DNA from: DATLZU01 sp035573855
GTDB taxonomy: Bacteria > Nitrospirota > Nitrospiria > Nitrospirales > Nitrospiraceae
Reading direction: 5' to 3'
Length of the DNA: 64,000 bases
Assembly: GCA_035573855.1 (NCBI GenBank)
Contig: DATLZU010000006.1
Coordinates: 1 to 64,000 of the forward strand
Part shown: positions 50,503 to 59,600 of the stretch, piece by piece
Layout of the letters: each line of letters begins with the position of its first letter
How positions within the stretch are numbered: the first letter of the stretch is position 1
Position numbers and translations under genes: made by a program
The notes under the pieces: model-generated
What the model was told of the DNA's origin: nothing
Databases searched by the model: none
Seen by the model: the letters and a program-made list of their open reading frames with translations, nothing else

Positions 50503-50819
50503 GCCGACCCAACACGCCTCCTCACGAGAAAATCGTGGTCCGGCTGGATCCTGACCTGAAACCCCTGATCCCGCGGTTTCTGGAAAACCGGCGCAAAGAC
50601 CTCGCCGCCATTCAAGCCGCCCTCCAACGGGAAGATTTTGAAGAGATCCGGCTTTTAGGCCACCGGATGCGAGGAGACGGCGGAGGCTACGGCTTCCACA
50701 CCATCAGCGAGATCGGAACGGCGCTGGAACGCGCGTCGGCGCACCGTGATGCGGGAGAGATTAGCCGGCACGCTGACGCCCTGCTGGCGTTTCTCGACCG
50801 CGTCGAAGTGGTGTATTGA
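50499..50819 (+). CDS. Stand-alone histidine phosphotransfer (HPt) protein
   Basis: A 106-residue protein with the HPt four-helix pattern. The phosphorylatable His is His55 in EIRLLGHRMRGDGGGYGFHTISEIG, with the preceding helix LIPRFLENRRKDLAAIQAAL. It relays phosphate between receivers. ATG 50499 overlaps the TGA of the hybrid kinase (ATGA), so kinase and HPt are made together. Confidence 0.9.
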   Translation: MSRPNTPPHEKIVVRLDPDLKPLIPRFLENRRKDLAAIQAALQREDFEEIRLLGHRMRGDGGGYGFHTISEIGTALERASAHRDAGEISRHADALLAFLDRVEVVY

Positions 50820-51217
50820 AGATTCAGTAAAGTGGCCCGCCCCTTCGCAGCCTCCGGTCCGCGGTTTCAAATTCCGGTCGAATCACAAGTATATAAATGT
50901 GACGGGGGGATTATCCGGCACCAACGAACTCGATTAAGCAATGAAAAGCTGCCGGATCGCGCAAAGCGAGGTGGATCTGACACAGCGAGGTTGACGATCC
51001 TATCCGGTCGTGACAGTTATGATAAACCGCAGGGGAGCAACCGGCACGAGGTAAGCCCGGTTTGATGGCCTCTCTTCGAAACTCCCTGTCGTGGATTCAT
51101 CTCGGGAATGCAGGACGTGAGCCTTGAGAAGGAACAGATCCTGAAAGGTTTGATCCGGCGGCGTCACATTCAATCAATAAACCGCAAACGAACCGCTGGC
51201 CCAACCAAAGGTTGGTT
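50820..51217. other. 398-bp intergenic region, possible structured RNA
   Basis: No protein gene is visible. On the plus strand a promoter-like pair TTCAAA (50866-50871) and TATATA (50890-50895) with an 18-bp spacer is followed by two long-range pairings: CCGGAT/ATCCGG (50952-50957 with 51002-51007) and AAACCG/CGGTTT (51024-51029 with 51058-51063). This could be a small RNA, but no known family was recognised. Confidence 0.35.
51201..51215 (-). terminator. Hairpin immediately downstream of tRNA-Ala
   Basis: CCAACC, a three-base loop and GGTTGG, two bases after the tRNA 3' end in the direction of transcription. There is no U-tract, so it may aid 3' processing or termination weakly. Confidence 0.4.
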
Positions 51218-51293
51218 TGGTGGAGGGCACGGGAGTCGAACCCGCGACCCCGACGTTGCGAACGTCGTGCTCTCCCAACTGAGCTAGCCCCCC
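51218..51293 (-). tRNA. tRNA-Ala (CGC)
   Basis: The minus strand starts GGGGGGCTAGCTCAGTTGG and has the anticodon arm CGACG-TTCGCAA-CGTCG (anticodon CGC). The T-arm is GGGTTCGACTCCC and the 3' CCA is encoded. Confidence 0.97.
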
Positions 51294-51324
51294 ACCTTGC
51301 TGTCAGCAAATAGCCGAACTTTGT

Positions 51325-51355
51325 GCTGTTAGCTGCTCGCTGTGAGCTGTTAGCT
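51325..51355. repeat. Short repeat GCTGTTAGCT twice, 21 bp apart
   Basis: GCTGTTAGCT occurs at 51325-51334 and 51346-51355, separated by GCTCGCTGTGA. The flanks form an imperfect inverted repeat ending GTTAGCTAAC. It lies in the promoter side of tRNA-Ala. It may be a member of a dispersed repeat family; only this copy is in the window. Confidence 0.6.
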
Positions 51356-51518
51356 AACAAAGAAAGCGAGCGCCGGCTTCTTGACCGCAGGTGCTGCCAG
51401 GACGGAATTGCCCGGGCTGCTTGGCTGCGGAGGAGACGGGGAGGAAGAACGGCGCCCGCCGCTTGAAATCGCCGAGATTATACACAACCGCTGCCGGCGA
51501 CTCTACCGAAACTTCGCG

Positions 51519-51782
51519 CTAATTGAGCGAGTCGGCGACGCCCCACTCCGCCCAAGCTCGTTCCTGCAGGATGCGTTCGAATCGGGGCCGCAGCACCAAT
51601 TCGAACACCTGCTCTTTCTCCGGAAAGAGATCGAGAATCTCCTGTTTCGTGCGCTCGATCAACGCCGCTGCCTCCTCCCGGCTCAGTCGCGCAACACGCA
51701 ATCGGTAACACGTGAGATCCACGCGCAGGCGGAGCCGCAGCATCCGAATCTGTTCCTCGCGAATCTCATCCAGAGTCGCCAT
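51519..51782 (-). CDS. Small helical protein after purN
   Basis: An 87-residue, highly charged helical protein (MATLDEIREEQIRMLRLRLR, then EEAAALIERTKQEILDLFPEKEQVFELVLRPRFERIL). No family is recognised. The purN stop TAG is separated from its ATG by one base, so translation is probably coupled. The last gene of the purM-purN unit. Confidence 0.75.
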   Translation of the reverse strand: MATLDEIREEQIRMLRLRLRVDLTCYRLRVARLSREEAAALIERTKQEILDLFPEKEQVFELVLRPRFERILQERAWAEWGVADSLN

Positions 51783-51783
51783 G

Positions 51784-52461
51784 CTACGCGGGATTCCGTA
51801 TCGCCCTCGCCGCGTCCGATGCGGCATCGGCCACACGGACACAACGTCCTTCCACTTGCAGACGGCCTTCGGCATAGAGCTGGACTGCTCGGGGGTAGAT
51901 CCGGTGTTCCTGCTCCAAAATCCGCAAGGCCAGGGTTTCAGGCGTATCCTCATCCAGCACCGGCACTGCGGCCTGGATGATGATGGGTCCCTCATCCACC
52001 CCCTCCGTGACGAAATGGACCGTGCAGCCGGCGAGCTTGACTCCCCACTCCAAGGCTTGCTTTTGCGCGTCCAAGCCAGGAAAGGCCGGCAGCAGCGACG
52101 GATGGATGTTCATCATGCGGTTCTGGTATGCATTGATCAGGACGGGAGTGACGATTTTCATATACCCAGCGAGGAGAACCAATTCCACATCGTATTTTTG
52201 CAGCACCTCCAGGATGGCACGGTCGTAGGTCTCCCGGCTGTCCGGTCGGCCGGCACAGGGTTTGGGATCGAGAAATACAGCGGGCACCCCGTGCTTTCTC
52301 GCCCGTTCGAGCGCCTGGGCGTTCTGCTTGTTGCTGACCACCACCACGATCTGAGCCGCCAGCGACCCGGCTTCGATTGCGTCGATGATCGCTTGAAGAT
52401 TCGATCCCCGTCCGGAGGCCAAGACCCCGAGGCGGAGCGGCGTCGCGCGCTTACCCGACAT
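51784..52461 (-). CDS. purN: Phosphoribosylglycinamide formyltransferase
   Basis: Third step of purine synthesis, using 10-formyl-tetrahydrofolate. The 225-residue protein has RLGVLASGRGSNLQAIIDAI, the catalytic Asn/His in MMNIHPSLLPAFPG and the Asp in VTEGVDEGPIIIQ. The start ATG 52461 overlaps the end of purM by 11 bp, the usual purMN arrangement. Confidence 0.96.
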   Translation of the reverse strand: MSGKRATPLRLGVLASGRGSNLQAIIDAIEAGSLAAQIVVVVSNKQNAQALERARKHGVPAVFLDPKPCAGRPDSRETYDRAILEVLQKYDVELVLLAGYMKIVTPVLINAYQNRMMNIHPSLLPAFPGLDAQKQALEWGVKLAGCTVHFVTEGVDEGPIIIQAAVPVLDEDTPETLALRILEQEHRIYPRAVQLYAEGRLQVEGRCVRVADAASDAARAIRNPA

Positions 52462-53488
52462 ATTCAACCCGTGGCACATCCGACTCGGCGGCCAGGATTT
52501 CACCGATCTGGTACGCGGGATCTCCCAGTTGCGCAGCACGGGCGATCACTCCTTCGGCGGCCGCTTGCGGCAGGATCAGCATCACCCCGATCCCCATGTT
52601 GAACACGCGATACATCTCGTCCCGATCGATGCGCCCGCGCTCCTGAATCGCTCCAAAAATCGCCGGCACCGGCCAAGCCCCGCGCTGGATTCTTGCCCGG
52701 CATCCTTTGGGCAACACCCGCGGCAGGTTCTCGGTGATCCCGCCCCCGGTGATGTGCGCCATGCCCTTGATGGGAAACTCGCGCGCGAGCGTCAGGAGCT
52801 GCCTCGCATAGATGCGCGTCGGCGTCAGCAGCGCCTCGCCGAGCGGTTGCGTCAATTCGGGTAAACGGCTGTCCACCTTCAACCCGCATTCTTCCAGCAA
52901 GACACGCCGCACCAGTGCATACCCATTGCTGTGCAGCCCCGTGGACGCCAACCCGACCAGCACGTCGCCGGGAACGATGTCTCTTCCGTCGATCAATTTC
53001 GATCGATCGACCACCCCGACCGCAAAGCCGGCCAGATCGTACTCCCCTTCGGCGTAGAAGGACGGCATTTCGGCGGTCTCCCCCCCGATCAACGCACAGC
53101 CTGCCTGCCGGCAACCCTCCGCAATGCCGCGCACGATCGCTTCGGCCTTCGCCACGCTGAGTTTTCCGGTCGCCAGATAATCGAGAAAAAAAAGTGGCTC
53201 GGCGCCGCTGACCGCGACGTCGTTCACGCACATGGCGACCAGATCGATGCCAACTGTATCGTGGCGGTCCATCAAAAACGCGATCTTGAGCTTGGTCCCG
53301 ACACCGTCGGTCCCCGAAACCAACACCGGGTCGGTATATCTCTCGGCCTGAAAGCGGAACAGCCCCCCGAACCCGCCCAGATCGGTCAGCACTTCCGGCC
53401 GAAAGGTGGAACGCACAAGCGGCGTGATCCGGCGTACGAACTCGTTGCCGGCTTCGATATCCACTCCGGCTTGGCGGTAGGTCGTCAT
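52451..53488 (-). CDS. purM: Phosphoribosylformylglycinamidine cyclo-ligase (AIR synthase)
   Basis: Fifth step of purine synthesis. The 345-residue protein opens MTTYRQAGVDIEAGNEFVRR, then has LVSGTDGVGTKLKIAF, CVNDVAVSGAEPLFFLDYLATGKL, the ATP-binding LIGGETAEMPSFY, and the terminal HITGGGITENLPRVLP. An in-frame ATG at 53500 would add four residues. It forms a unit with purN. Confidence 0.96.
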   Translation of the reverse strand: MTTYRQAGVDIEAGNEFVRRITPLVRSTFRPEVLTDLGGFGGLFRFQAERYTDPVLVSGTDGVGTKLKIAFLMDRHDTVGIDLVAMCVNDVAVSGAEPLFFLDYLATGKLSVAKAEAIVRGIAEGCRQAGCALIGGETAEMPSFYAEGEYDLAGFAVGVVDRSKLIDGRDIVPGDVLVGLASTGLHSNGYALVRRVLLEECGLKVDSRLPELTQPLGEALLTPTRIYARQLLTLAREFPIKGMAHITGGGITENLPRVLPKGCRARIQRGAWPVPAIFGAIQERGRIDRDEMYRVFNMGIGVMLILPQAAAEGVIARAAQLGDPAYQIGEILAAESDVPRVEYVG

Positions 53489-53581
53489 AAGGAAGGGCAT
53501 CTTAGCGGAGGGACGCCGAGACGGTCAACGCACGAGAACCGTCGTCCTCCGACTTTCACTCGCCGTTCGCAACCGCCCCGT

Positions 53582-54919
53582 TCATTCCGCCGTTTCCCCG
53601 GTAACAACGACGGTTGCGCTAGGATGCGCCCCATGCGCCAACTCCACCAACGTTTCCAAGTGGGCGGTCTGGGGAAACATGTCGAAGGGCTGGACCCGGA
53701 CGATCCGATAGCCGCCGGCGCAGAGGCGGGCCAGGTCGCGGGCCAGGGTGGGCGGATCACAGGAGAGATACAGTAGCCGGGCGGCGCCGAGACGCACCAG
53801 TCCTTGCACGCAGGTTTCGCTTAATCCGGCGCGTGGCGGATCGACCAGCGCCACGTCATACTCAGCGAAATGCACCGTCTTCAAAAACGCTTCAGCCGAC
53901 TCAGCCCGGAACCGGCACCGGCCGACGTGGTTGATTCTCGCCGCACGTCGCGCATCGGCCATCGCCCGGTGGTTCCCTTCCACCAGCGTCACCAGGGCTC
54001 CACGCCTCGCGATCGACAACCCGAGCGTGCCGATTCCGGCGAACAATTCGAGCACGCGCAGCCCCGGCGATGGGGCCGCCCACTCGGCAACCGTCCGCGC
54101 AAGCGCCTCGTTCAGCGCCCAGTTGGCCTGCATAAACGACCGATCGCCGATCCGGAACGTCAGACCGTCGAGTCGATCGGCAATCCAATCCTGACCGGTC
54201 ACCCATCGCGCTCCATTCCGGCTGACGACGACCTGGCCAACCACGTTCAGGCCGTCGCCCCACAGATCCCAGAGTTCGCGAGCCTGTTCCCGTGTTGCCG
54301 AGCCGGTATGCCAAACCAGCAGAATCGAACCGAATGCGACCGAATATTTCACCTCCAGCGCTTCCAGCCGCACCGCCAAACTCCGCTGAGCGGCCAACCC
54401 CTCACTCACCTGAGCGACAAGGCGACGGACCGGATCCGGCACCAGCAGGCAACAAGACGCCTCAACCGGCTTATGCGAGCCTTCCTGGTAGAAGCCGAGC
54501 GCAAACCCGTTTTGCTGACGAAACACGGTGAAGCGAACCAAACTGCGGTACCCGTACGTGTTCGGCGAAGGCACGACCGGCGCGATGTCCTCGACCTTCA
54601 CCTTGCCTACCCGAGCCAAGGTCTCAGCCAACATGTCGCGCTTGAGCTTGAGTTGTGCTTCATACTGGATATGCTGCAGCTGGCACCCCCCGCACGTGTC
54701 ATAGACCGGGCACGGCGGCACGACTCGATCCGGCGACGCCCGGAGAATCTCGTTGATCACCGCCTCCCGATAGCCCCTCCTCAATGCCCCTTCGGTGACC
54801 GCCACGATCTCCGTTGGAATCGCCCCGCGTACGAACAATACCTGTCCATCGTGCCACGCCAGTCCCTTTCCGCCTTGCACCAATTTTTCAATGGTGACAG
54901 TCACCGATTCGCCGCTCAT
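53582..54919 (-). CDS. rlmD: 23S rRNA (uracil-5-)-methyltransferase RlmD/RumA family
   Basis: A SAM-dependent methylation of a uridine in 23S rRNA. The 445-residue protein has an N-terminal TRAM domain (VTVTIEKLVQGGKGLAWHDGQVLFVRGAIP) and the Fe-S cluster motif CPVYDTCGGCQLQHI. The methyltransferase core has LELFAGIGTLGLSIA, VALVDPPRAGLSETCVQGL and the nucleophilic Cys in LLYLSCDPPTLARDLARL. RlmD and RlmC/TrmA cannot be separated by eye. Confidence 0.93.
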   Translation of the reverse strand: MSGESVTVTIEKLVQGGKGLAWHDGQVLFVRGAIPTEIVAVTEGALRRGYREAVINEILRASPDRVVPPCPVYDTCGGCQLQHIQYEAQLKLKRDMLAETLARVGKVKVEDIAPVVPSPNTYGYRSLVRFTVFRQQNGFALGFYQEGSHKPVEASCCLLVPDPVRRLVAQVSEGLAAQRSLAVRLEALEVKYSVAFGSILLVWHTGSATREQARELWDLWGDGLNVVGQVVVSRNGARWVTGQDWIADRLDGLTFRIGDRSFMQANWALNEALARTVAEWAAPSPGLRVLELFAGIGTLGLSIARRGALVTLVEGNHRAMADARRAARINHVGRCRFRAESAEAFLKTVHFAEYDVALVDPPRAGLSETCVQGLVRLGAARLLYLSCDPPTLARDLARLCAGGYRIVRVQPFDMFPQTAHLETLVELAHGAHPSATVVVTGETAE

Positions 54920-55062
54920 GGTTTCATCGCTGACTCGCTAGTGGTGAGCACGCGCGCTGTAACAAACACCGCGGCAGACGGGTAGCCCGCGTCACGTTTG
55001 CGCACGCCGTCGAGTCGGTGAGGCAGGGGGCCGTCCAACAGCGACGGAACCCGCGAGCCCCC

Positions 55063-56451
55063 CTATCCCTCCGGCCGCATCTCTACTTCGAGTAGCTTAA
55101 TTTTTCGATGCAGGTGACTGCGTTCGATTTTGAGGTCGTCGGCGGTTCGCGAGATGTTCCAATTGTGCTCGCGCAGTTTCCGAGTGATGTACTCTTTCTC
55201 GAACGCATTCCGCGCGTCGCGGAGTGAGTCATACTGTTTGGTAAGCAACGATGCGGCGGGAGCGGCGGCTAAAGCCGCGGCGGCGGGGCGGGGGTGTAGG
55301 GACATCGCGACGTGTGACGCCTCGATCACGTGGCCGGGCACCATGATCAGCAGGCGCTCGATCAAATTGCGGAGCTCCCGGATATTGCCGGGCCATTCGT
55401 ATTGCATGAGCAGGTCCATCGCCTCGGGCGAGACCTGCTTCGCTTTGAGCCCCTGTTCCTCCGCATTCAGGTGCATGAAATGCCGTACCAGCAACGGAAT
55501 ATCTTCCCGGCGCTCGCGGAGCGGCGGCACCTCAATGGGGACAACGTTCAGCCGGTAGAACAGGTCCTCCCGGAACGTTCCCTTTTCGATTTCTTTGGGC
55601 AGATCCTTGTTGGACGCGGCCAAGACCCGCACATCGACCTTCAGCACCCGCGTCCCGCCCACACGGGTGAACTGCTGTTCTTGCAGGACGCGCAACACTT
55701 TCGCCTGCGTGCTGAGACTCATGTCGCCGATCTCGTCGAGGAACAAGGTGCCACCGTCGGCCTGTTCGAACTGCCCGCGTTTCATCGAAATGGCCCCGCT
55801 GAACGCCCCCTTTTCATGGCCGAACAGCTCGCTTTCGATCAACGTTTCAGGAATCGCCGCACAATTCACGGCGACGAAGGGCCGGTCCGCGCGCGGACTC
55901 TGTTGATGGATGGCGCGGGCCACCAACTCCTTCCCCGTCCCGTTTTCGCCGGAAATCAAGACACGGCTGTTGGTCGGCCCCGCGGTCGCGATCAATTGGC
56001 GGAGCCGCTGCATGGCCGGCGACGCGCCGACCAGCTCAAACCGCTTCTCGACTTTGATTCGGAGGTTGAGGTTTTCTTGTTCAAGCCGGTACTGATCCAA
56101 CGCATGCCTGACACGGAGCGTCACGTTCTCCAGCGACAGCGGCTTCTCGATGTAATCGTAGGCGCCCAGCTTGATCGCCTTGACCGCGGTCTCGATAGAC
56201 CCGTGTCCGGACATCATCATGACCATCGCCTGGGGCGCCAACTCGCGGATCCGGCGCAGGGTTTCCAGGCCGTCCATCTCGGGCATCCAAATATCCAGCA
56301 GCACAAGATCCGGCGGATCCGTGGCGAAGATCTTGAGCGCCTCGGGGCCGCTCTTCGCCACGACCACCTCGTAGCCTTCGTCTTCCAGGATGCTGCTCAG
56401 CGAATTCAGGATGGAGATTTCATCATCCACGATTAGAATCGTCGCCGACAT
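55063..56451 (-). CDS. ntrX: NtrX-like sigma54-dependent response regulator
   Basis: A 462-residue regulator with a receiver (ILIVDDEISILNSLSSIL; acceptor in DLVLLDIWMPEMDG). The AAA+ domain has Walker A SGENGTGKELVARAIH, GHEKGAFSGAIS as the sigma54 contact loop with the common Thr-to-Ser change, and GGTLFLDEIGDMS. The C-terminal Fis-type helix-turn-helix (NWNISRTADDLKIERSHLHRKIKLL) is typical of NtrX. The start ATG 56451 is preceded by GAGGGGGG. It follows its kinase at 56567 by 115 bp. Confidence 0.94.
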   Translation of the reverse strand: MSATILIVDDEISILNSLSSILEDEGYEVVVAKSGPEALKIFATDPPDLVLLDIWMPEMDGLETLRRIRELAPQAMVMMMSGHGSIETAVKAIKLGAYDYIEKPLSLENVTLRVRHALDQYRLEQENLNLRIKVEKRFELVGASPAMQRLRQLIATAGPTNSRVLISGENGTGKELVARAIHQQSPRADRPFVAVNCAAIPETLIESELFGHEKGAFSGAISMKRGQFEQADGGTLFLDEIGDMSLSTQAKVLRVLQEQQFTRVGGTRVLKVDVRVLAASNKDLPKEIEKGTFREDLFYRLNVVPIEVPPLRERREDIPLLVRHFMHLNAEEQGLKAKQVSPEAMDLLMQYEWPGNIRELRNLIERLLIMVPGHVIEASHVAMSLHPRPAAAALAAAPAASLLTKQYDSLRDARNAFEKEYITRKLREHNWNISRTADDLKIERSHLHRKIKLLEVEMRPEG

Positions 56452-56566
56452 TCCCCCCCTCATTACGCGTCACGCGTGACCCGCGACACGTCGCGGCCGA
56501 GAACGGCGGGCCCTTCTCGGCCGATTAGCCTATCGCCCGTCCATTCTACGCCGCATGTCACGGTTT

Positions 56567-58927
56567 CTACACCGGCAATTCGAACGTAAACACCGCCCCT
56601 TTAGGTTGGTTGTGGCTCGCCTGAATCTGCCCTTCGTGATCCGTGATGATGCGGCGCACGATGGCCAGGCCCAACCCCGTTCCGGTTTTTTTACGCGAAA
56701 AGTACGGCACAAACAATTTGTCCTGATCCTCGGGCGCGATTCCCACGCCCTCGTCGGCCACGCTCACAATCGCCCGGCGTCGCTTGATATCGTAGCGCGT
56801 CGAGACCCAGAGCCGGCCCTTCTGATTCATGGCCTGCACGGCGTTATCGAACAGGTTCACAAACACCCGCTTGATCTGCTCGTAATCGAAATTGAGCGTC
56901 GGAAGATCGTCGTCCAGGCTCAGCACGAATTCCACGTCGCGATGGGCTCCCTGATAGAGGGTGACCACTTCTCTGATCACGTCATGGAGCGAACCCGGCG
57001 CCAGGCGCGGCGCCGGCATCCGGGCGAACTTGGAAAATTCGTCCACCATCTGCTTGAGACTGGCGACCTCATTGACGATCACTTGGGTGGACTCGTCGAA
57101 GATTCGATCGAAGTCCGGCGCCTTGTCGAAGAATTTTTTCCGCAGCCGCTGGGCCGACAGTTGGATCGGCGTCAGTGGATTCTTGATTTCGTGGGCAACC
57201 CGTTGCGCGACTTCCTGCCAGGCGGCCGCCTTTTGGGCCTTGATCAATTCGGTCAGGTCCTCGAACACCAACACGAAGCCCAGGTCCTTGTTGGCCTCGT
57301 CCCGCATCCGCGAGCAGCTCAGTCCGATGGTGAGAAATTTGCCCTGCACCTCCACCTGTCCTTCGATTGCCAGGTTGTCCCGTTGATCGGCCAGCATCCG
57401 GTCGTACACCGTTTGGAACAGGTCCAGCCCGAATTCCTTGAAGGCTTCATTAGCCGGCCGGCCGCGGAACCGATCTCCCCACAGGCCGAGAATGCGCTCG
57501 GCCGACGGATTGAAGGTCGTGATGGTCCCGTGGCGGTCGATCGACAGCAGGCCGGCCGCGATCGTATCCACCACGGTCTCGATGTAGGCACGCCGGCGAT
57601 CGAGCTCAAGGTTGGACTGGCGGAGCGAAACGTTGGCCTCTTCGAGTTTCGATTTGCTGAACCGCAGATCCTCGGTCATCCGGTTGAACGACTCCACCAG
57701 TGTTCCGATTTCATCGGCGGCCTTGACCTGGATGTTCACGTTCAAGTCCCCCTGCGCGATGGCCTCGGTCGCTTCGGCCAGCCGCTGGATCGGCACCGTG
57801 ATGCCGCGCGCGACGTAGAAGCCGAACCAGGTCGCGCCGAACAGAATCAGGACCGTGATGACGGCGACGAAGAGGTACGCGCCCGCTTTGATGGGATTTT
57901 TCATCGCCTTGAGCTGTTTGTACTCGGCGTACTGTCGGCCGATGCCTTCCATCTTGGCCAACAGCGATTCCGGCACGTAGGCGTCCACCACGACCACGCC
58001 GTCGATCTCGCCGCGTCGGGCGTTCGAGGCGATGGGCACCCCCGCGCGAATCAGCCGCCCGTTCTGCGCTTCCTGCACAGACGTGAGCTCCTGTTTTTCG
58101 TTCAACACCTGCAGGACCAGTTGGCCGATCGGCAGATCCAGCACCATCGCGGGCACATCCGGGCTGAGCGCCTTGGTGAGGGTCTCCATCTTGGCGGAGA
58201 AGACCTCGACGCCAGCGACGTTGTATTCCACCCGCTTGCGCGCCATCGTCGCCACCAGCAGATCACGCTGCTCATGCGTCAGCAGATCTTCCCGGTAAAT
58301 TTCGTGGCTGATGGCCCGCGCGCTGTTCACCGCCAAGGCGATGTGGCCCGCGTGATGCATTCTGGCCACTTCGTAGGAATCCTTCATCACGCGCTCGATC
58401 TGATCGCTGAACCACACGTCCACCGCCTTGTTCACCAACCCGCTCGCCACGAACGCCAAGAGCACGGTCGGGATCAGCGAAAAGCCGATGAACGCCGCGA
58501 CCAGTTTGGCGCGGAAGCCCGATCCTGCCAGCCGGTGCCGGCGTTCGAAATAGGCTTTGATCAGGTTGCGCGAGAGCAACAGAACCAGCACAACCAGACC
58601 GATCAGATCAAGATTGATCAACAACAGCACGAAGGCGTACCCGGTGCTGGGGAGGAACGAACCGGAGTCGGCGGGCCCCGGCACGTACTGGGAGTAGTAG
58701 ACCGTAAGGACCAGGCAGGGAATGAGAAGAATCAAGACAATCCATACCGGCCGCAAGTGCCTTATGCGGCGATCCGACTCGGTAGAAGTTGCTGGCGCCT
58801 GGCCGATTGGACGAATGGCCGCCTTTGCACCGCTCACCGACGGCGCGGTATCGCCCGGCTGATCGCCAGAACGCTTCAGCGCCGCGACCGGCGTTTCGAA
58901 CTTGCCGACTTCAAACGGTTCCGACAT
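56567..58927 (-). CDS. ntrY: NtrY-like transmembrane histidine kinase
   Basis: A 786-residue kinase. Three to four N-terminal membrane helices precede a large extracytoplasmic domain (about residues 155-330), then a further helix (LFVAVITVLILFGATWFGFYV) and HAMP (RGITVPIQRLAEATEAIAQGDLNV). PAS (ETVVDTIAAGLLSIDRHGTI), HisKA (EVAQRVAHEIKNPLTPIQLSAQRL) and HATPase_c (KRVFVNLFDNAVQAM, DEGVGIAP, KKTGTGLGLAIV) follow. This architecture matches NtrY. The promoter at 58964-58992 places the transcript start near 58957, so ATG 58927 (after GAGGG) is used rather than 58960. Confidence 0.94.
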   Translation of the reverse strand: MSEPFEVGKFETPVAALKRSGDQPGDTAPSVSGAKAAIRPIGQAPATSTESDRRIRHLRPVWIVLILLIPCLVLTVYYSQYVPGPADSGSFLPSTGYAFVLLLINLDLIGLVVLVLLLSRNLIKAYFERRHRLAGSGFRAKLVAAFIGFSLIPTVLLAFVASGLVNKAVDVWFSDQIERVMKDSYEVARMHHAGHIALAVNSARAISHEIYREDLLTHEQRDLLVATMARKRVEYNVAGVEVFSAKMETLTKALSPDVPAMVLDLPIGQLVLQVLNEKQELTSVQEAQNGRLIRAGVPIASNARRGEIDGVVVVDAYVPESLLAKMEGIGRQYAEYKQLKAMKNPIKAGAYLFVAVITVLILFGATWFGFYVARGITVPIQRLAEATEAIAQGDLNVNIQVKAADEIGTLVESFNRMTEDLRFSKSKLEEANVSLRQSNLELDRRRAYIETVVDTIAAGLLSIDRHGTITTFNPSAERILGLWGDRFRGRPANEAFKEFGLDLFQTVYDRMLADQRDNLAIEGQVEVQGKFLTIGLSCSRMRDEANKDLGFVLVFEDLTELIKAQKAAAWQEVAQRVAHEIKNPLTPIQLSAQRLRKKFFDKAPDFDRIFDESTQVIVNEVASLKQMVDEFSKFARMPAPRLAPGSLHDVIREVVTLYQGAHRDVEFVLSLDDDLPTLNFDYEQIKRVFVNLFDNAVQAMNQKGRLWVSTRYDIKRRRAIVSVADEGVGIAPEDQDKLFVPYFSRKKTGTGLGLAIVRRIITDHEGQIQASHNQPKGAVFTFELPV

Positions 58928-58963
58928 CTGACCCTCGGAACGGCCCCTGCACACGGCCACGTC

Positions 58964-58992
58964 ACTATAGCGAATCCACAGGGGCGTCTCAA
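58964..58992 (-). promoter_or_regulatory. Sigma70-type promoter of ntrY-ntrX
   Basis: The minus strand has TTGAGA (58987-58992), a 17-bp spacer and TATAGT (58964-58969). Confidence 0.58.
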
Positions 58993-59096
58993 AAGCTCTT
59001 CGCCAAACCGCGACAACACAGGAACCGCGTCGGGCACGACGATGACAAAGGGCAAAACCCCGGCGGAAGGAGCCGGCAACCGGGGTACCGCGGCGT

Positions 59097-59519
59097 TTAC
59101 GGCGTGTGGATCGCGTGTTTGCCCGTCGCCAACTCGACGTACTTCATGCGCAGAGCGTAGAGCATCTCGCTCAGCACCCCCTGCTCCTCCGCAGTCAGGT
59201 TGCCCTTTGTTTTGACTTCCAGAACGGATAGGAGATCGATGATCTCTTTGGCTTGCGGAAGGTTGACCGGAATCTTTTGCTGCTGAGGATCCACCTGTTC
59301 GCCCATCAGCATAAAGGCGGACGTACCGAGGGAGATGACGAAGGACGAAAACGTGACGGGAACATTCGACCCGGGCGATTGTCCCGCAGCCGGCGCGGAA
59401 GCGCCCGTTGAACGGACTTCCGACGCGGTATCGGCCTGACTGGCGGGCGAGGATTCTTCCGAACTCCCCCTTCCCCGGCGATCTCGGATGACAAAGCCTC
59501 TCTCCTCCGCTCCGCTCAT
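59097..59519 (-). CDS. DUF1844 domain protein
   Basis: A 140-residue protein: a charged and Ser/Ala-rich first half with SGAEERGFVIRDRRGRG, then the DUF1844 domain (VTFSSFVISLGTSAFMLMGEQ, LPQAKEIIDLLSVLEVKTKGNLTAEEQGVLSEMLYALRMKY). The function of DUF1844 is unknown; it is a widespread small cytoplasmic protein. The start ATG 59519 is chosen by family length; 59639 and 59534 are in-frame alternatives. Confidence 0.88.
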   Translation of the reverse strand: MSGAEERGFVIRDRRGRGSSEESSPASQADTASEVRSTGASAPAAGQSPGSNVPVTFSSFVISLGTSAFMLMGEQVDPQQQKIPVNLPQAKEIIDLLSVLEVKTKGNLTAEEQGVLSEMLYALRMKYVELATGKHAIHTP

Positions 59520-59600
59520 CGTCGCCACCGTCATCCAGGCAGAGAAAGCGAGACGTAAGCTATCACACGTTGAATTGGGGGCGCAAGCCGCGGACGGGCA

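Noticed and set aside
50860..50885. tRNA-like T-arm remnant (GGTTTCAAATTCC)
   Set aside because: No acceptor or anticodon arm can be built around it.
50941..51070. Resemblance to a c-di-GMP-I (GEMM) riboswitch: GCGCAAAGC and AGGTAAGCCCGGTT
   Set aside because: The essential CACGCACAGGGCAAACC half and the correct order of elements are missing, and no downstream gene on that strand would be controlled.
56555..59215. An 886-codon open frame antisense to ntrY, and a 500-codon frame antisense to the Gld operon (16757-18259)
   Set aside because: They are long only because of high GC codon bias. The translations are rich in Arg/His/Gln without domains, and the opposite strand carries complete known families.
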